Of a DNA stretch of 64,000 nucleotides, positions 37,226-45,603 are shown in pieces (position 1 is the stretch's first letter; every line of letters begins with the position of its first letter). Under the pieces are notes generated by a model. It worked only from the letters and a program-made list of their open reading frames with translations. It had not been told where the DNA came from and did not search any database. The DNA is from Enterobacter asburiae (GTDB lineage: Bacteria > Pseudomonadota > Gammaproteobacteria > Enterobacterales > Enterobacteriaceae): contig NZ_CP102247.1 of assembly GCF_024599655.1 (NCBI RefSeq), positions 4,340,001 to 4,404,000 of the forward strand, in the 5' to 3' direction. Made by a program: the position numbers and the translations under genes.

Positions 37226-38955
37226 AATTCAGGCCCCAGACCGATGTAAAACTGTAATCCGTGTTCTTCTTTATCGCCGACAGGCACGGCGAAATCGAGC
37301 TTGATGGGCCCGACGGGTGACTGCCAGCGTACGCCCACGCCCGCGCCGGTTTTAAAGTCGCTGCGGCGGATATCGTTCACCGCTTCACCGCCGTCAACAA
37401 ACATGGCACCCCACCACTTTCCGCTGACGTTGTACTGATACTCCAGCGATCCCGTCGCCAGTTTTGACGCACCGGTTAGCTGGCCCTTTTCGTTCTCAGG
37501 CGAGATCGATTTGTACTTATACCCACGAATGCTGCGGTCGCCCCCGGCGAAGAAGCGCAGATCCGGCGGAACGCGCTCGAAGTCTCCCGTTTCAATCCAG
37601 CCGAGATTGCCGCGCATCACAAAGCGGTGTTTGTCATACAGCGTGCGGATCCAGACGTTTTGCGCCTGCAGGACGGAGAAGTCCACGTCGGAGCCCCAGG
37701 CGGAGTTGGAATAATCGATGGAGTAGCGCTGCGAGTCGCCCCAGGTCGGCATCAGGCCCCCACGCGAGCGGGTGCGGCTGATCATCACGCCCGGATAAAG
37801 CAGCATGGTGGTGTTGGTGACGTTGGCCTGGGTAAAGTGGTCCAGGCTCCAGCGCAGGTTAATGGCGCGCTGCCAGCCGCTGGAGAGATCCCAGAAGCGG
37901 GAGACCGCAAGCGTCGTAGAGTCCTGCTTGGTATCGTTCAAGTCGGTGCGCTTAAAACCGCCCTGCACAAGGTAATATTGCTCAAGCGGATTTTTCAGCA
38001 GCGGCATTTTGTAGCTGAAATCCAGTTGCTGCTCGGGCGCAGAGAGGCTCAGGCTGGTGGTCAGGCTGTGACCGTACGAGTTCATCCACGGCTTTTTCCA
38101 CGAGGTTTTCACGCGTGGTCCGACATCCGTCGAGTAGCCAACACCGGTCTCAATGGTGTTCTCGGTGCGCGGCGAGACAACGCCATGCAGCGGCAACACC
38201 TTGGTTTTGCGAGACTTCTCAAATTCCGGTGCGACAACCACGGAGTTAAACCAGCCGGTAGCGGAAAGACGACGGTTCAGTTCCGCCAGGTCCCTCGACT
38301 GGTAGTAATCCCCTTTTTTAAACGGCACGAGGTTTTGCAGGTACTCTTCACGAATCTGCGAACCTTCAAACGTCACATCGCCAAAGCGGTAGCGTTCCCC
38401 GCTGTCGTAGTCGATATCCCAGAAGGCCTGACGTCGATCCAGCGCAATGCCCAGCTGGCTTTTATTGAACTGGCTGTCGAAGTAGCCCTTGCGCAGGGAA
38501 ACGCTCGTCAGCTCTTTTTTGAAATGGTCGTAGTCGCCGTGGTTAAGCACGGTACCGACTTTCGGACGCGTGCTGAGCAGATCCAGGTAATCCCGGTCGG
38601 TACGCGCCCCGCCGCGCAGGATGACGTTCGTACCGCCAATCAGTACCGGCTCACCCGGCGAAACGCGGGCAATAAGAACCTGGCGCCCCTTCTTTGGCGG
38701 CGGACGGAGATCGAAATCAATGGTGGGTTCGTAATACCCCAGCGCTTTCAGCCCTTCACGGATGGCGTCATCGACGCGCGCGCGAAAACGCCGGTCCGGC
38801 GTCACCTCATCACTCTGGATGGTCGATAGCTGCGCACGCACGTTTTTTTCCAGCGCCCCGGATAACCCCTCAACCTGCAAACGGACATTCGCCGCGCTGG
38901 CAATCCCGCTTGTCAGCAACACACTGACCAAACATAACTGGCGGATTTTTGTCAC
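37222..38955 (-). CDS. tamA: Translocation and assembly module subunit TamA
   Basis: 577 aa when started at GTG 38955, exactly the E. coli length. AGGAG lies five bases upstream, while the only ATG-like option further upstream would have to read through non-homologous sequence. A signal peptide (to SGIASAA) is followed by three POTRA repeats and a 16-strand Omp85 barrel with the RGYKYKSI lid-lock-type motif and terminal YIGLGPEL. It acts in the outer membrane with TamB. It is divergent from msrA. Confidence 0.96.
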   Translation of the reverse strand: MTKIRQLCLVSVLLTSGIASAANVRLQVEGLSGALEKNVRAQLSTIQSDEVTPDRRFRARVDDAIREGLKALGYYEPTIDFDLRPPPKKGRQVLIARVSPGEPVLIGGTNVILRGGARTDRDYLDLLSTRPKVGTVLNHGDYDHFKKELTSVSLRKGYFDSQFNKSQLGIALDRRQAFWDIDYDSGERYRFGDVTFEGSQIREEYLQNLVPFKKGDYYQSRDLAELNRRLSATGWFNSVVVAPEFEKSRKTKVLPLHGVVSPRTENTIETGVGYSTDVGPRVKTSWKKPWMNSYGHSLTTSLSLSAPEQQLDFSYKMPLLKNPLEQYYLVQGGFKRTDLNDTKQDSTTLAVSRFWDLSSGWQRAINLRWSLDHFTQANVTNTTMLLYPGVMISRTRSRGGLMPTWGDSQRYSIDYSNSAWGSDVDFSVLQAQNVWIRTLYDKHRFVMRGNLGWIETGDFERVPPDLRFFAGGDRSIRGYKYKSISPENEKGQLTGASKLATGSLEYQYNVSGKWWGAMFVDGGEAVNDIRRSDFKTGAGVGVRWQSPVGPIKLDFAVPVGDKEEHGLQFYIGLGPEL

Positions 38956-39179
38956 GTTTTCTCCTGAATATCCCTGTTTCCACCCTGGAAGCAAATGAAG
39001 TGCCGCTCCGCGGCAAAACACGGCCTGTTGGCCAAAAACCCGAATCGCGGGTTGAAAATGGGTGTAACACCCAAATATTTCTTATGATTAAATCTAGACT
39101 CATTCAGCGCATTTATTGTGTTCAATTAAACGCTTCGTGACAACCTTAACTGAAACATCGCACCCCGGGAGGCCCCATC

Positions 39180-39821
39180 GTGAGTTTATTCGACAAAAAG
39201 CATCTGGTTTCACAAACCGATGCATTACCGGGACGCAACACCCCTATGCCTGTGGCGACCTTACACGCCGTCAATAACCATTCCATGACCAACGTGCCGG
39301 AGGGAATGGAAATCGCCCTGTTCGCCATGGGCTGTTTCTGGGGCGTTGAGCGCCTCTTCTGGCAACTGCCCGGCGTTTACAGCACGGCGGCGGGCTACAC
39401 GGGCGGTTACACGCCGAATCCGACCTATCGCGAAGTCTGCTCCGGCGAAACCGGGCATGCGGAAGCGGTACGTGTGGTCTATGACCCTGCGGTGATTAGC
39501 TACGAGCAGCTCCTGCAGGTCTTCTGGGAAAACCACGACCCGGCGCAGGGCATGCGTCAGGGCAACGATCACGGCACCCAGTACCGCTCGGCCATTTATC
39601 CGCTCACGCCTGAGCAGGACGCCGCCGCGCGCGCCAGCCTTGAGCGCTTCCAGCAGGCCATGCGTGAAGCGGGCGATACGCGCGAGGTAACGACGGAAAT
39701 CACCACCGCGAAACCGTTCTACTATGCAGAGGACGACCACCAGCAGTATCTGCATAAAAACCCGTACGGCTACTGCGGTATCGGGGGCATCGGCGTATGC
39801 CTGCCGCCACAGCTAGCCTGA
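39180..39821 (+). CDS. msrA: Peptide methionine sulfoxide reductase MsrA
   Basis: 213 aa (E. coli 212). Reduces methionine-S-sulfoxide in proteins. The catalytic Cys is in AMGCFWGVERLF, and recycling cysteines are near the C-terminus (GYCGIGGIGVCLPP). The start is GTG at 39180 with GGGAGG upstream and gives the family N-terminus MSLFDKKHLVS. In K-12 ytfL is the next gene; here an accessory sugar cluster intervenes. Confidence 0.96.
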   Translation: MSLFDKKHLVSQTDALPGRNTPMPVATLHAVNNHSMTNVPEGMEIALFAMGCFWGVERLFWQLPGVYSTAAGYTGGYTPNPTYREVCSGETGHAEAVRVVYDPAVISYEQLLQVFWENHDPAQGMRQGNDHGTQYRSAIYPLTPEQDAAARASLERFQQAMREAGDTREVTTEITTAKPFYYAEDDHQQYLHKNPYGYCGIGGIGVCLPPQLA

Positions 39822-40880
39822 TTACCGATCCAGCGCCACGCGCGCCGCGTGGCGCGTGGCGTTACTGACTGAACCGTAATCCATCACTTTGCCCTGCAGC
39901 AGCAGGTTAAAGACCGGCGCCTGCGGCCGGTTAAGCCGCGTTTGCAGCAGATGAACGGCCTCAATCCCCAGCTCCCGGCAGGGCACCGTGACGCCCGTGA
40001 CCGGTTTTTCCAGACGGTGCGCTAAATTCCATGCAAAATCGGTGGTAATCAGCGAAACATCTTCCGGAATACGCAGCCCGTGGCGCGTTAACGCTCTGAC
40101 CACGCCTTCCACCATGCTGGTACTGTTCGGGAAAATGACCTCCGGCCACTGGGAACGGTCATGACTCAACAGCCACGCATCCAGCGCCTGCTCGGCCTCT
40201 TCAGCGGTAAACCACTCCGTCACGAGCAAATCGCGCTGCGGGTCAAAAGCCACATGAAAATGGCGGTACGCCTCTTTGATGCCGTCCAGACGCGCATACA
40301 GCGTATCCCGCCGCAGGCAGGTGAGCGTCAACACCCGGCGATGCCCCTGCTCAAAAAGGTACTGCATGGCGGTAAAGCCAATCGCCCGGTGATCGGGCGA
40401 CACGGCATCCAGCACCCGATCCCGATCGACGGAATTAATCAAAACGCAGGGCTTATTCAGCGTGCTCGCCAGTTTAAATATGGTGGAATCATCAGTCCCA
40501 ATAATAATTATCGCGTTGATATTCTTATGACTGGCCTTTTCCATAAAGACTTTCACATCGGCGTGCTGCTCTTCTAAACCACAGCAGCTGACCCACACGT
40601 TGTGCCGCGAGCAGGCTTCAGCGATCCCTTTCGTCACTTCCAGATAAAAAATATCCCCGCGTCCCTGAAAGGTTCTTTCCGGCGCAAAAACAGCGATACC
40701 GTTAATTAGTAGTCTTCCGCTCGCCATTGACTCCAGCACCCCTAATTCTCGCGCGGTGCGAACAATCGCCTCTCTGGCTTTATCGCTGGTATAAGACTTG
40801 CCGCTTAATACCCGCGAAACCGTGCTGACGGAATAGCCCGTCAGGGCCGCAATTTCCTCCATTTTCAACCTGCCCGGCAT
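39822..40880 (-). CDS. LacI-family transcriptional regulator of the Gfo/Idh/MocA cluster
   Basis: 352 aa. N-terminal HTH (MEEIAALTGYSVSTVSRVLSGKSY) and a sugar-binding effector domain (INAIIIIGTDD, PCVLINSVDRD, FTAMQYLFEQGHRRV). It is divergent from four dehydrogenase genes and a transporter and so is their likely regulator. A palindrome of LacI-operator type lies 28 nt before its own start. The effector sugar is unknown. It does not match TreR or any named K-12 regulator I can recall. Confidence 0.88.
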   Translation of the reverse strand: MPGRLKMEEIAALTGYSVSTVSRVLSGKSYTSDKAREAIVRTARELGVLESMASGRLLINGIAVFAPERTFQGRGDIFYLEVTKGIAEACSRHNVWVSCCGLEEQHADVKVFMEKASHKNINAIIIIGTDDSTIFKLASTLNKPCVLINSVDRDRVLDAVSPDHRAIGFTAMQYLFEQGHRRVLTLTCLRRDTLYARLDGIKEAYRHFHVAFDPQRDLLVTEWFTAEEAEQALDAWLLSHDRSQWPEVIFPNSTSMVEGVVRALTRHGLRIPEDVSLITTDFAWNLAHRLEKPVTGVTVPCRELGIEAVHLLQTRLNRPQAPVFNLLLQGKVMDYGSVSNATRHAARVALDR

Positions 40881-40907
40881 AGTGTGACCTCGCTCTCATT
40901 CAGTTTT

Positions 40908-40921
40908 TGCAAATATTTGCA
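40908..40921. promoter_or_regulatory. Putative LacI-family operator
   Basis: TGCAAATATTTGCA, a perfect 14-bp palindrome fitting TGNAA-N4-TTNCA. It lies between the divergent regulator and dehydrogenase genes. The central step is AT rather than the usual CG. Confidence 0.6.
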
Positions 40922-41072
40922 GAAACAGTCCGTTGATTTTAAAACTAAATTTCAGGAAGCCTGGAGATTACTTAATCACCTTGCGAGTATTCTCACAAAA
41001 ACACATTGTCGCTACTGCTCCCCTTTCCTATTTTCCGGTCATCACTCATTTCAACTGAAATTAAGGTGTGAC

Positions 41073-42224
41073 ATGGAAAAGGTACGTTTTGGCATTATTG
41101 GAATAGGTAATATCGGTACGGTCCATGCGCGTTATTTACTGGCGGGTACGGTCAGTGACGCCTGCCTGGCGGCGGTTTGCGATAATGCACCGGAAAAGCA
41201 CCCCGCTATCCGCCAGCTGGTCGGCACCCTCCCGTTATTCAGCGATGCGCAGGAGATGCTCCAGAGCGGGCTTATCGACGCGGTGATTATCGCCACGCCG
41301 CACTACGAGCATCCACGGCTTTCGATGCTGGCGATGCGCAACGGCATCCATACCCTGTGTGAAAAACCAGCGGGCGTGTATACGGCGCAGGTGCAGGAGA
41401 TGAACGCCTGCGCCCAGGCGTGCGACGTGGTGTTCGGCATCATGTACAACCAGCGCCCGAATCCGCTCTACCAGAAAGTGAAAGATCTTATCGACAGCGG
41501 CGAGCTGGGTGAGATCCGCCGCTCCAACTGGATCATCACCAACTGGTATCGCTCGCAGAGCTACTACAACTCCGGCGGCTGGCGCGCTACCTGGAAAGGA
41601 GAAGGCGGCGGCGTACTGCTCAACCAGGACCCGCATCAGCTCGATCTCTGGCAGTGGCTGGTCGGCATGCCGGTCCGCCTGCGCGCGTTCTGCCAGTTCG
41701 GCAAGCATCGTCAAATCGAAGTTGAAGACGAGGTCACCGCCTACGCCGAGTACGCCAGCGGCGCGACGGGCGTGTTTATCACCACCGTGGCGGAAACGCC
41801 GGGCACCAACCGGCTGGAAATCGTCGGCGATCGCGGCAAGGTGGTCGTCGAAGAGGGCAAGCTGCGCTACTGGCGGCTGCGTGAGTCTGAAACTGCCTTC
41901 AACGCCCGCTGGCAAAACGGTTTTGGTGAACCCGAATGCTGGGAGGTCACGCTTCCCGTCGCCCCGGAATGCAGCGAACACCACGTCATTACCGCCAACT
42001 TCTGTGCCGCCATCCTGCGCGGTGAGCCGCTCATTGCGCCAGGCCTGGAAGGGATCCGCGGGTTGACGCTCTCCAACGCCATGCACCTCTCCACCTGGAC
42101 GGACGACTGGGTCGAACTCCCGCTCAACGAAAAACAGTATCTGCGCCTGCTTCAGCAGCGCATCAGCACCTCAGTGGCTAAAGAGACAGCCAGCGTCACG
42201 CTGGATGCCTCCGGCACCTGGTAA
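41073..42224 (+). CDS. Gfo/Idh/MocA family oxidoreductase 1
   Basis: 383-aa NAD(P)-dependent dehydrogenase. Rossmann motif GIIGIGNIGTVHA at the N-terminus, the catalytic EKP motif in TLCEKPAGV, and a C-terminal substrate domain with GGGVLLNQDPHQLDLWQWL containing the likely catalytic His. Family members oxidise sugars, inositols or glycosides, often at C3. AAGGTG precedes the ATG at 41073; the upstream open frame is the intergenic region. First of four related genes in a row. Confidence 0.87.
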   Translation: MEKVRFGIIGIGNIGTVHARYLLAGTVSDACLAAVCDNAPEKHPAIRQLVGTLPLFSDAQEMLQSGLIDAVIIATPHYEHPRLSMLAMRNGIHTLCEKPAGVYTAQVQEMNACAQACDVVFGIMYNQRPNPLYQKVKDLIDSGELGEIRRSNWIITNWYRSQSYYNSGGWRATWKGEGGGVLLNQDPHQLDLWQWLVGMPVRLRAFCQFGKHRQIEVEDEVTAYAEYASGATGVFITTVAETPGTNRLEIVGDRGKVVVEEGKLRYWRLRESETAFNARWQNGFGEPECWEVTLPVAPECSEHHVITANFCAAILRGEPLIAPGLEGIRGLTLSNAMHLSTWTDDWVELPLNEKQYLRLLQQRISTSVAKETASVTLDASGTW

Positions 42225-42240
42225 CTCCGGAGAAGAATCG

Positions 42241-43410
42241 ATGTTAAATGTCGCTATTGTGGGAACAGGGAATATCTCGCATAACCATATTCAGGGCTAT
42301 TTGCAGTTTGGCCAGCGCTGCCGGATCGTCGCGCTGGTGGATATCTACCCGGAAAAAGCGGAAGAGAAAAAAGCACGCTACGGCCTGACGGAAGCACGCG
42401 TGTATGACAGCCACCAGCAGATGCTGGCCTCAGAGCCGGATATCGACATCGTCGACGTCTGCACGCCGCCCTACGTCCACGCAGAAATCAGCATAGACGC
42501 GCTCAAGGCCGGCTGTCACGTACTGTGCGAAAAACCGATGGCCGCCTCGCTGGAGGAGTGCGACGCGATGATCGCCGCACAAAAGGCCAGCGGTAAAACG
42601 CTCGCCATCATTGCCCAGAACCGCTTTACCGATGCCTTCTGGCGTCTGAAAGCCGCGCTCGACTCCGGCCTCGCGGGAAAAGTCTGCCACGCGCAGGTGG
42701 ATTCGTTCTGGTGGCGCGGACACTGCTACTACGACCTGTGGTGGCGCGGCACCTGGGAAAAAGAGGGAGGCGGCTGCACCCTAAACCACGCGGTTCACCA
42801 CATCGACGCCATTCAGTGGATGCTCGGCTTCCCGTCCGAGGTGGTGGCGATGATGACCAACGTGGCGCACGACAACGCCGAGGTGGAAGACCTCAGCGCC
42901 GCGATCTTCAAATACCCCAGCGGCGCGCTCACGCAGTTGACCGCCTCGGTCGTGCACCACGGCGAAGATCAGAAAATTATCATTCAGGGCGACAAGGCGC
43001 GCATCTCCGCGCCGTGGCAGGCCTTTGCCAGCGTCAGCGCCGATAACGGCTTCCCGCAGGAGACTAACGACCTGACGCGAGAAGCGCAGCTCAACGCCGT
43101 TTTTCAGGAGACGCCGAAGCTCGAGTGGACGCTGCACACCGGGCAGATCGATGACCTGCTTTATGCCATCGAGCACGGCACCGCGCCGTTAGTGGATGGC
43201 CTGCAGGGCAAACGCTCGCTGGAGCTGATTACCGCGATCTATAAATCCGCCATTACCCGCAGCGTGGTCTCGCTGCCGATTCAGCGCGATGACCCGTTTT
43301 ACCGTACCGGCGGGACCAACGCCCTGGCCCCCCGTTTTTATGAAAAATCCGCAAGCGTCGCCAACTTCAGCGAAGTGGGTGCGATTCCCCTTGGCAAAGA
43401 TCTGGATTAA
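42241..43410 (+). CDS. Gfo/Idh/MocA family oxidoreductase 2
   Basis: 389 aa. Rossmann motif AIVGTGNISHNHI, EKP motif in VLCEKPMAAS, and GGGCTLNHAVHHIDAIQWML in the substrate domain. It starts 16 nt after the previous gene, with GGAG in the gap. Several aromatic residues (WWRGHCYYDLWWRGTW) line the predicted active site, suggesting a bulky or glycosidic substrate. Distinct in sequence from its neighbours, so not a recent duplicate. Confidence 0.87.
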   Translation: MLNVAIVGTGNISHNHIQGYLQFGQRCRIVALVDIYPEKAEEKKARYGLTEARVYDSHQQMLASEPDIDIVDVCTPPYVHAEISIDALKAGCHVLCEKPMAASLEECDAMIAAQKASGKTLAIIAQNRFTDAFWRLKAALDSGLAGKVCHAQVDSFWWRGHCYYDLWWRGTWEKEGGGCTLNHAVHHIDAIQWMLGFPSEVVAMMTNVAHDNAEVEDLSAAIFKYPSGALTQLTASVVHHGEDQKIIIQGDKARISAPWQAFASVSADNGFPQETNDLTREAQLNAVFQETPKLEWTLHTGQIDDLLYAIEHGTAPLVDGLQGKRSLELITAIYKSAITRSVVSLPIQRDDPFYRTGGTNALAPRFYEKSASVANFSEVGAIPLGKDLD

Positions 43411-43421
43411 GGAGTGACACC

Positions 43422-44489
43422 ATGAACAAGCATGATGGAATGAACTACGCCCCGGTGGGCAAACCGCAGCCGGTTGTCCGCGAGGGTGAATTCGTCTTCG
43501 CCGCCGCCGCGCTCGACCACGGCCATATCTACGGGATGAGTAACGGCCTGATAGAAGCCGGAGCCACCCTGAAATGGGTGTACGACACCGATCCGGCCAA
43601 AGTGGATAAATTTATCCAGCAGTACCCGCAGGCAAAAGTGGCTGAGTCGCTGGAGGCGATCCTCAACGACGACGAGGTGCGGCTGGTTGCGGGTGCGGCC
43701 ATCCCGTCCGAGCGCTGCGCGCTGGGGCTGAAAGCCATGGCCGCAGGCAAGGACTACTTCACGGATAAAGCGCCGCTCACCACCCTTGAACAGCTGGCCG
43801 ATGCCAAAGCGATGGTGGAAAAAACCGGGCGGAAATACGCGGTGTACTACAGCGAACGCCTGCACGTTGAGAGCGCGGTGTTTGCCGGACAGCTGGTGCA
43901 GCAGGGCGCGATTGGTCGCGTGGTGCAAACCCTGGGAACCGGCCCGCACCGGGAAGGTACGGGCCGCCCGGACTGGTTCTACGATCGTCGCTACTTCGGC
44001 GGCATTCTGTGCGATATCGGCAGCCACCAGATCGAGCAATTTCTGTTTTACACGGGCAACAGTGAGGCATGCGTGGTCGCCAGCCAGGCACGCAATTTCA
44101 ACCATCCGCAGCATCCGGCATTTGAAGATTTCGGCGACGCGACGCTCAGAGGCGAAAACGGCGCCAGCGGCTATTTCCGCTGCGACTGGTTCACCCCGGA
44201 CGGACTCTCAACCTGGGGTGATGGCCGTCTGACCCTGCTCGGCACCGAAGGCTATATCGAAATCCGCAAATATGTCGATCTCACCCGCGGCGAGCAGGAC
44301 GTGGTGTATCTCGTCAATAAAGAGGGGGAATTCCGTTATCCGGTCGCCGGAGAGGTCGGGTTCCCGTTCTTTGGCGAACTGATCCTCGACTGTCTGCACC
44401 GCACCGAAAACGCCATGACGCAGGCGCACGCCTTCAAAGCGGCGGAGCTCTGCGTGAAGGCTCAGATGCTGGCGAACGCGACGGAATAA
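43422..44489 (+). CDS. Gfo/Idh/MocA family oxidoreductase 3, divergent catalytic motif
   Basis: 355 aa. The N-terminus is longer than in the neighbours, and the first strand reads FVFAAAALDHGHIYGM instead of a standard GxGxxG. The EKP position reads FTDKAPLTT, which keeps Lys and Pro but inserts Ala (DKAP). The substrate domain has YFGGILCDIGSHQIEQFLFYTG with a conserved His. These features mark a separate Gfo subfamily, possibly with altered NAD binding. AAGGAG precedes the ATG. Confidence 0.83.
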   Translation: MNKHDGMNYAPVGKPQPVVREGEFVFAAAALDHGHIYGMSNGLIEAGATLKWVYDTDPAKVDKFIQQYPQAKVAESLEAILNDDEVRLVAGAAIPSERCALGLKAMAAGKDYFTDKAPLTTLEQLADAKAMVEKTGRKYAVYYSERLHVESAVFAGQLVQQGAIGRVVQTLGTGPHREGTGRPDWFYDRRYFGGILCDIGSHQIEQFLFYTGNSEACVVASQARNFNHPQHPAFEDFGDATLRGENGASGYFRCDWFTPDGLSTWGDGRLTLLGTEGYIEIRKYVDLTRGEQDVVYLVNKEGEFRYPVAGEVGFPFFGELILDCLHRTENAMTQAHAFKAAELCVKAQMLANATE

Positions 44490-44501
44490 CGGGAGGCGAT
44501 A

Positions 44502-45524
44502 ATGACGATCCTGAACACGGCGGTTATCGGTGCCGGAGCAATTCACGGCTGCCACGTGAACGCGTTGCGCCAGATGCCCAACGTCGCGCTGCGCGCGCTG
44601 GTAGACATCGACAGCGTCAAAGGGCTGAAGCTGGCGATGGGCTATGAGTGTCGCTTTTATCAGGATTACCGGGAAATGCTGCTGGATGACGCCATCGACG
44701 TGGTCCATATCTGCACCCCGCATTTCGAGCATAAAACCATGATCCTGGCGGCGCTCGCCGCCGGGAAGCATGTTTTCTGCGAAAAACCGGTGGGGATGAA
44801 CAGCAGCGAGCTCGTGGAGATCACCCGCGCCGCAGAGCAGGCGCCGGGGCTGCTCGGCGTGTGCTATCAGAACCGGCTCAACCCCACCAGCCAGGGCATT
44901 CTCCAGGCGCTGGACGACGGCGAGCTGGGGAAAATGCTCAGCATCAAAGCGGTGCTGACGTGGTCACGCTCGGGCGCGTACTACACCGAAAGCCCGTGGC
45001 GCGGGCGGCTGGCAACGGAAGGCGGCAGCCTGCTGATCAACCAGGCCATCCATACCCTCGACCTGATGCAGTGGTTCGCTGGCGGCGTGACGCGGGTGAA
45101 AGGCGTGGTGGACCGCGGCGAGCTGGCGGACGTGACCGAGGGGGAAGACAGCGCGATGGCAACGCTGCATTTTGCCAACGGCGCGCGCGGCCTGTTTTAT
45201 GCCAGCAACTGCAATACCGCGGACTCCCCCCTCTGGCTTGAAATCCACTGCGAACGGGGCTCTCTGCTGCTGAGTGACAACGTGCTCTGGCGCATTACTC
45301 CCGGCGAGCGCCTCAGGCTAGCCAGCGATAACTCCCCTGACGGCTCGGTCAAAAGCTACTGGGGGCTGGGGCATGAGCAGGCGATCCGCCGTTTTTATCA
45401 TGCCATTTCTCATTCCGGAGACGCGAATTACACCGACATCCGCGAAGCCGGGAAATCACTCACCCTTGTGGAGGCTATTTATCGCTCATCTCAGTTAAGA
45501 CAATGGATAGAAATCAATAAGTAG
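44502..45524 (+). CDS. Gfo/Idh/MocA family oxidoreductase 4
   Basis: 340 aa. Rossmann motif AVIGAGAIHGCHV, EKP motif in VFCEKPVGMN, and EGGSLLINQAIHTLDLMQWF in the substrate domain. It follows gene 3 after 12 nt with GGGAGG upstream. Four such enzymes in one operon suggest successive or reversible oxidations of one sugar skeleton, as in 3-keto-glycoside pathways, but no hydrolase, isomerase or kinase gene is present to fix the pathway. Confidence 0.87.
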   Translation: MTILNTAVIGAGAIHGCHVNALRQMPNVALRALVDIDSVKGLKLAMGYECRFYQDYREMLLDDAIDVVHICTPHFEHKTMILAALAAGKHVFCEKPVGMNSSELVEITRAAEQAPGLLGVCYQNRLNPTSQGILQALDDGELGKMLSIKAVLTWSRSGAYYTESPWRGRLATEGGSLLINQAIHTLDLMQWFAGGVTRVKGVVDRGELADVTEGEDSAMATLHFANGARGLFYASNCNTADSPLWLEIHCERGSLLLSDNVLWRITPGERLRLASDNSPDGSVKSYWGLGHEQAIRRFYHAISHSGDANYTDIREAGKSLTLVEAIYRSSQLRQWIEINK

Positions 45525-45603
45525 AACGTAATGTGTCGTCCAGATTTGAATAAAAAAACGACCTGAAAAACAGGTTAATCATTACCCTACACTGGATATT
45601 ATT

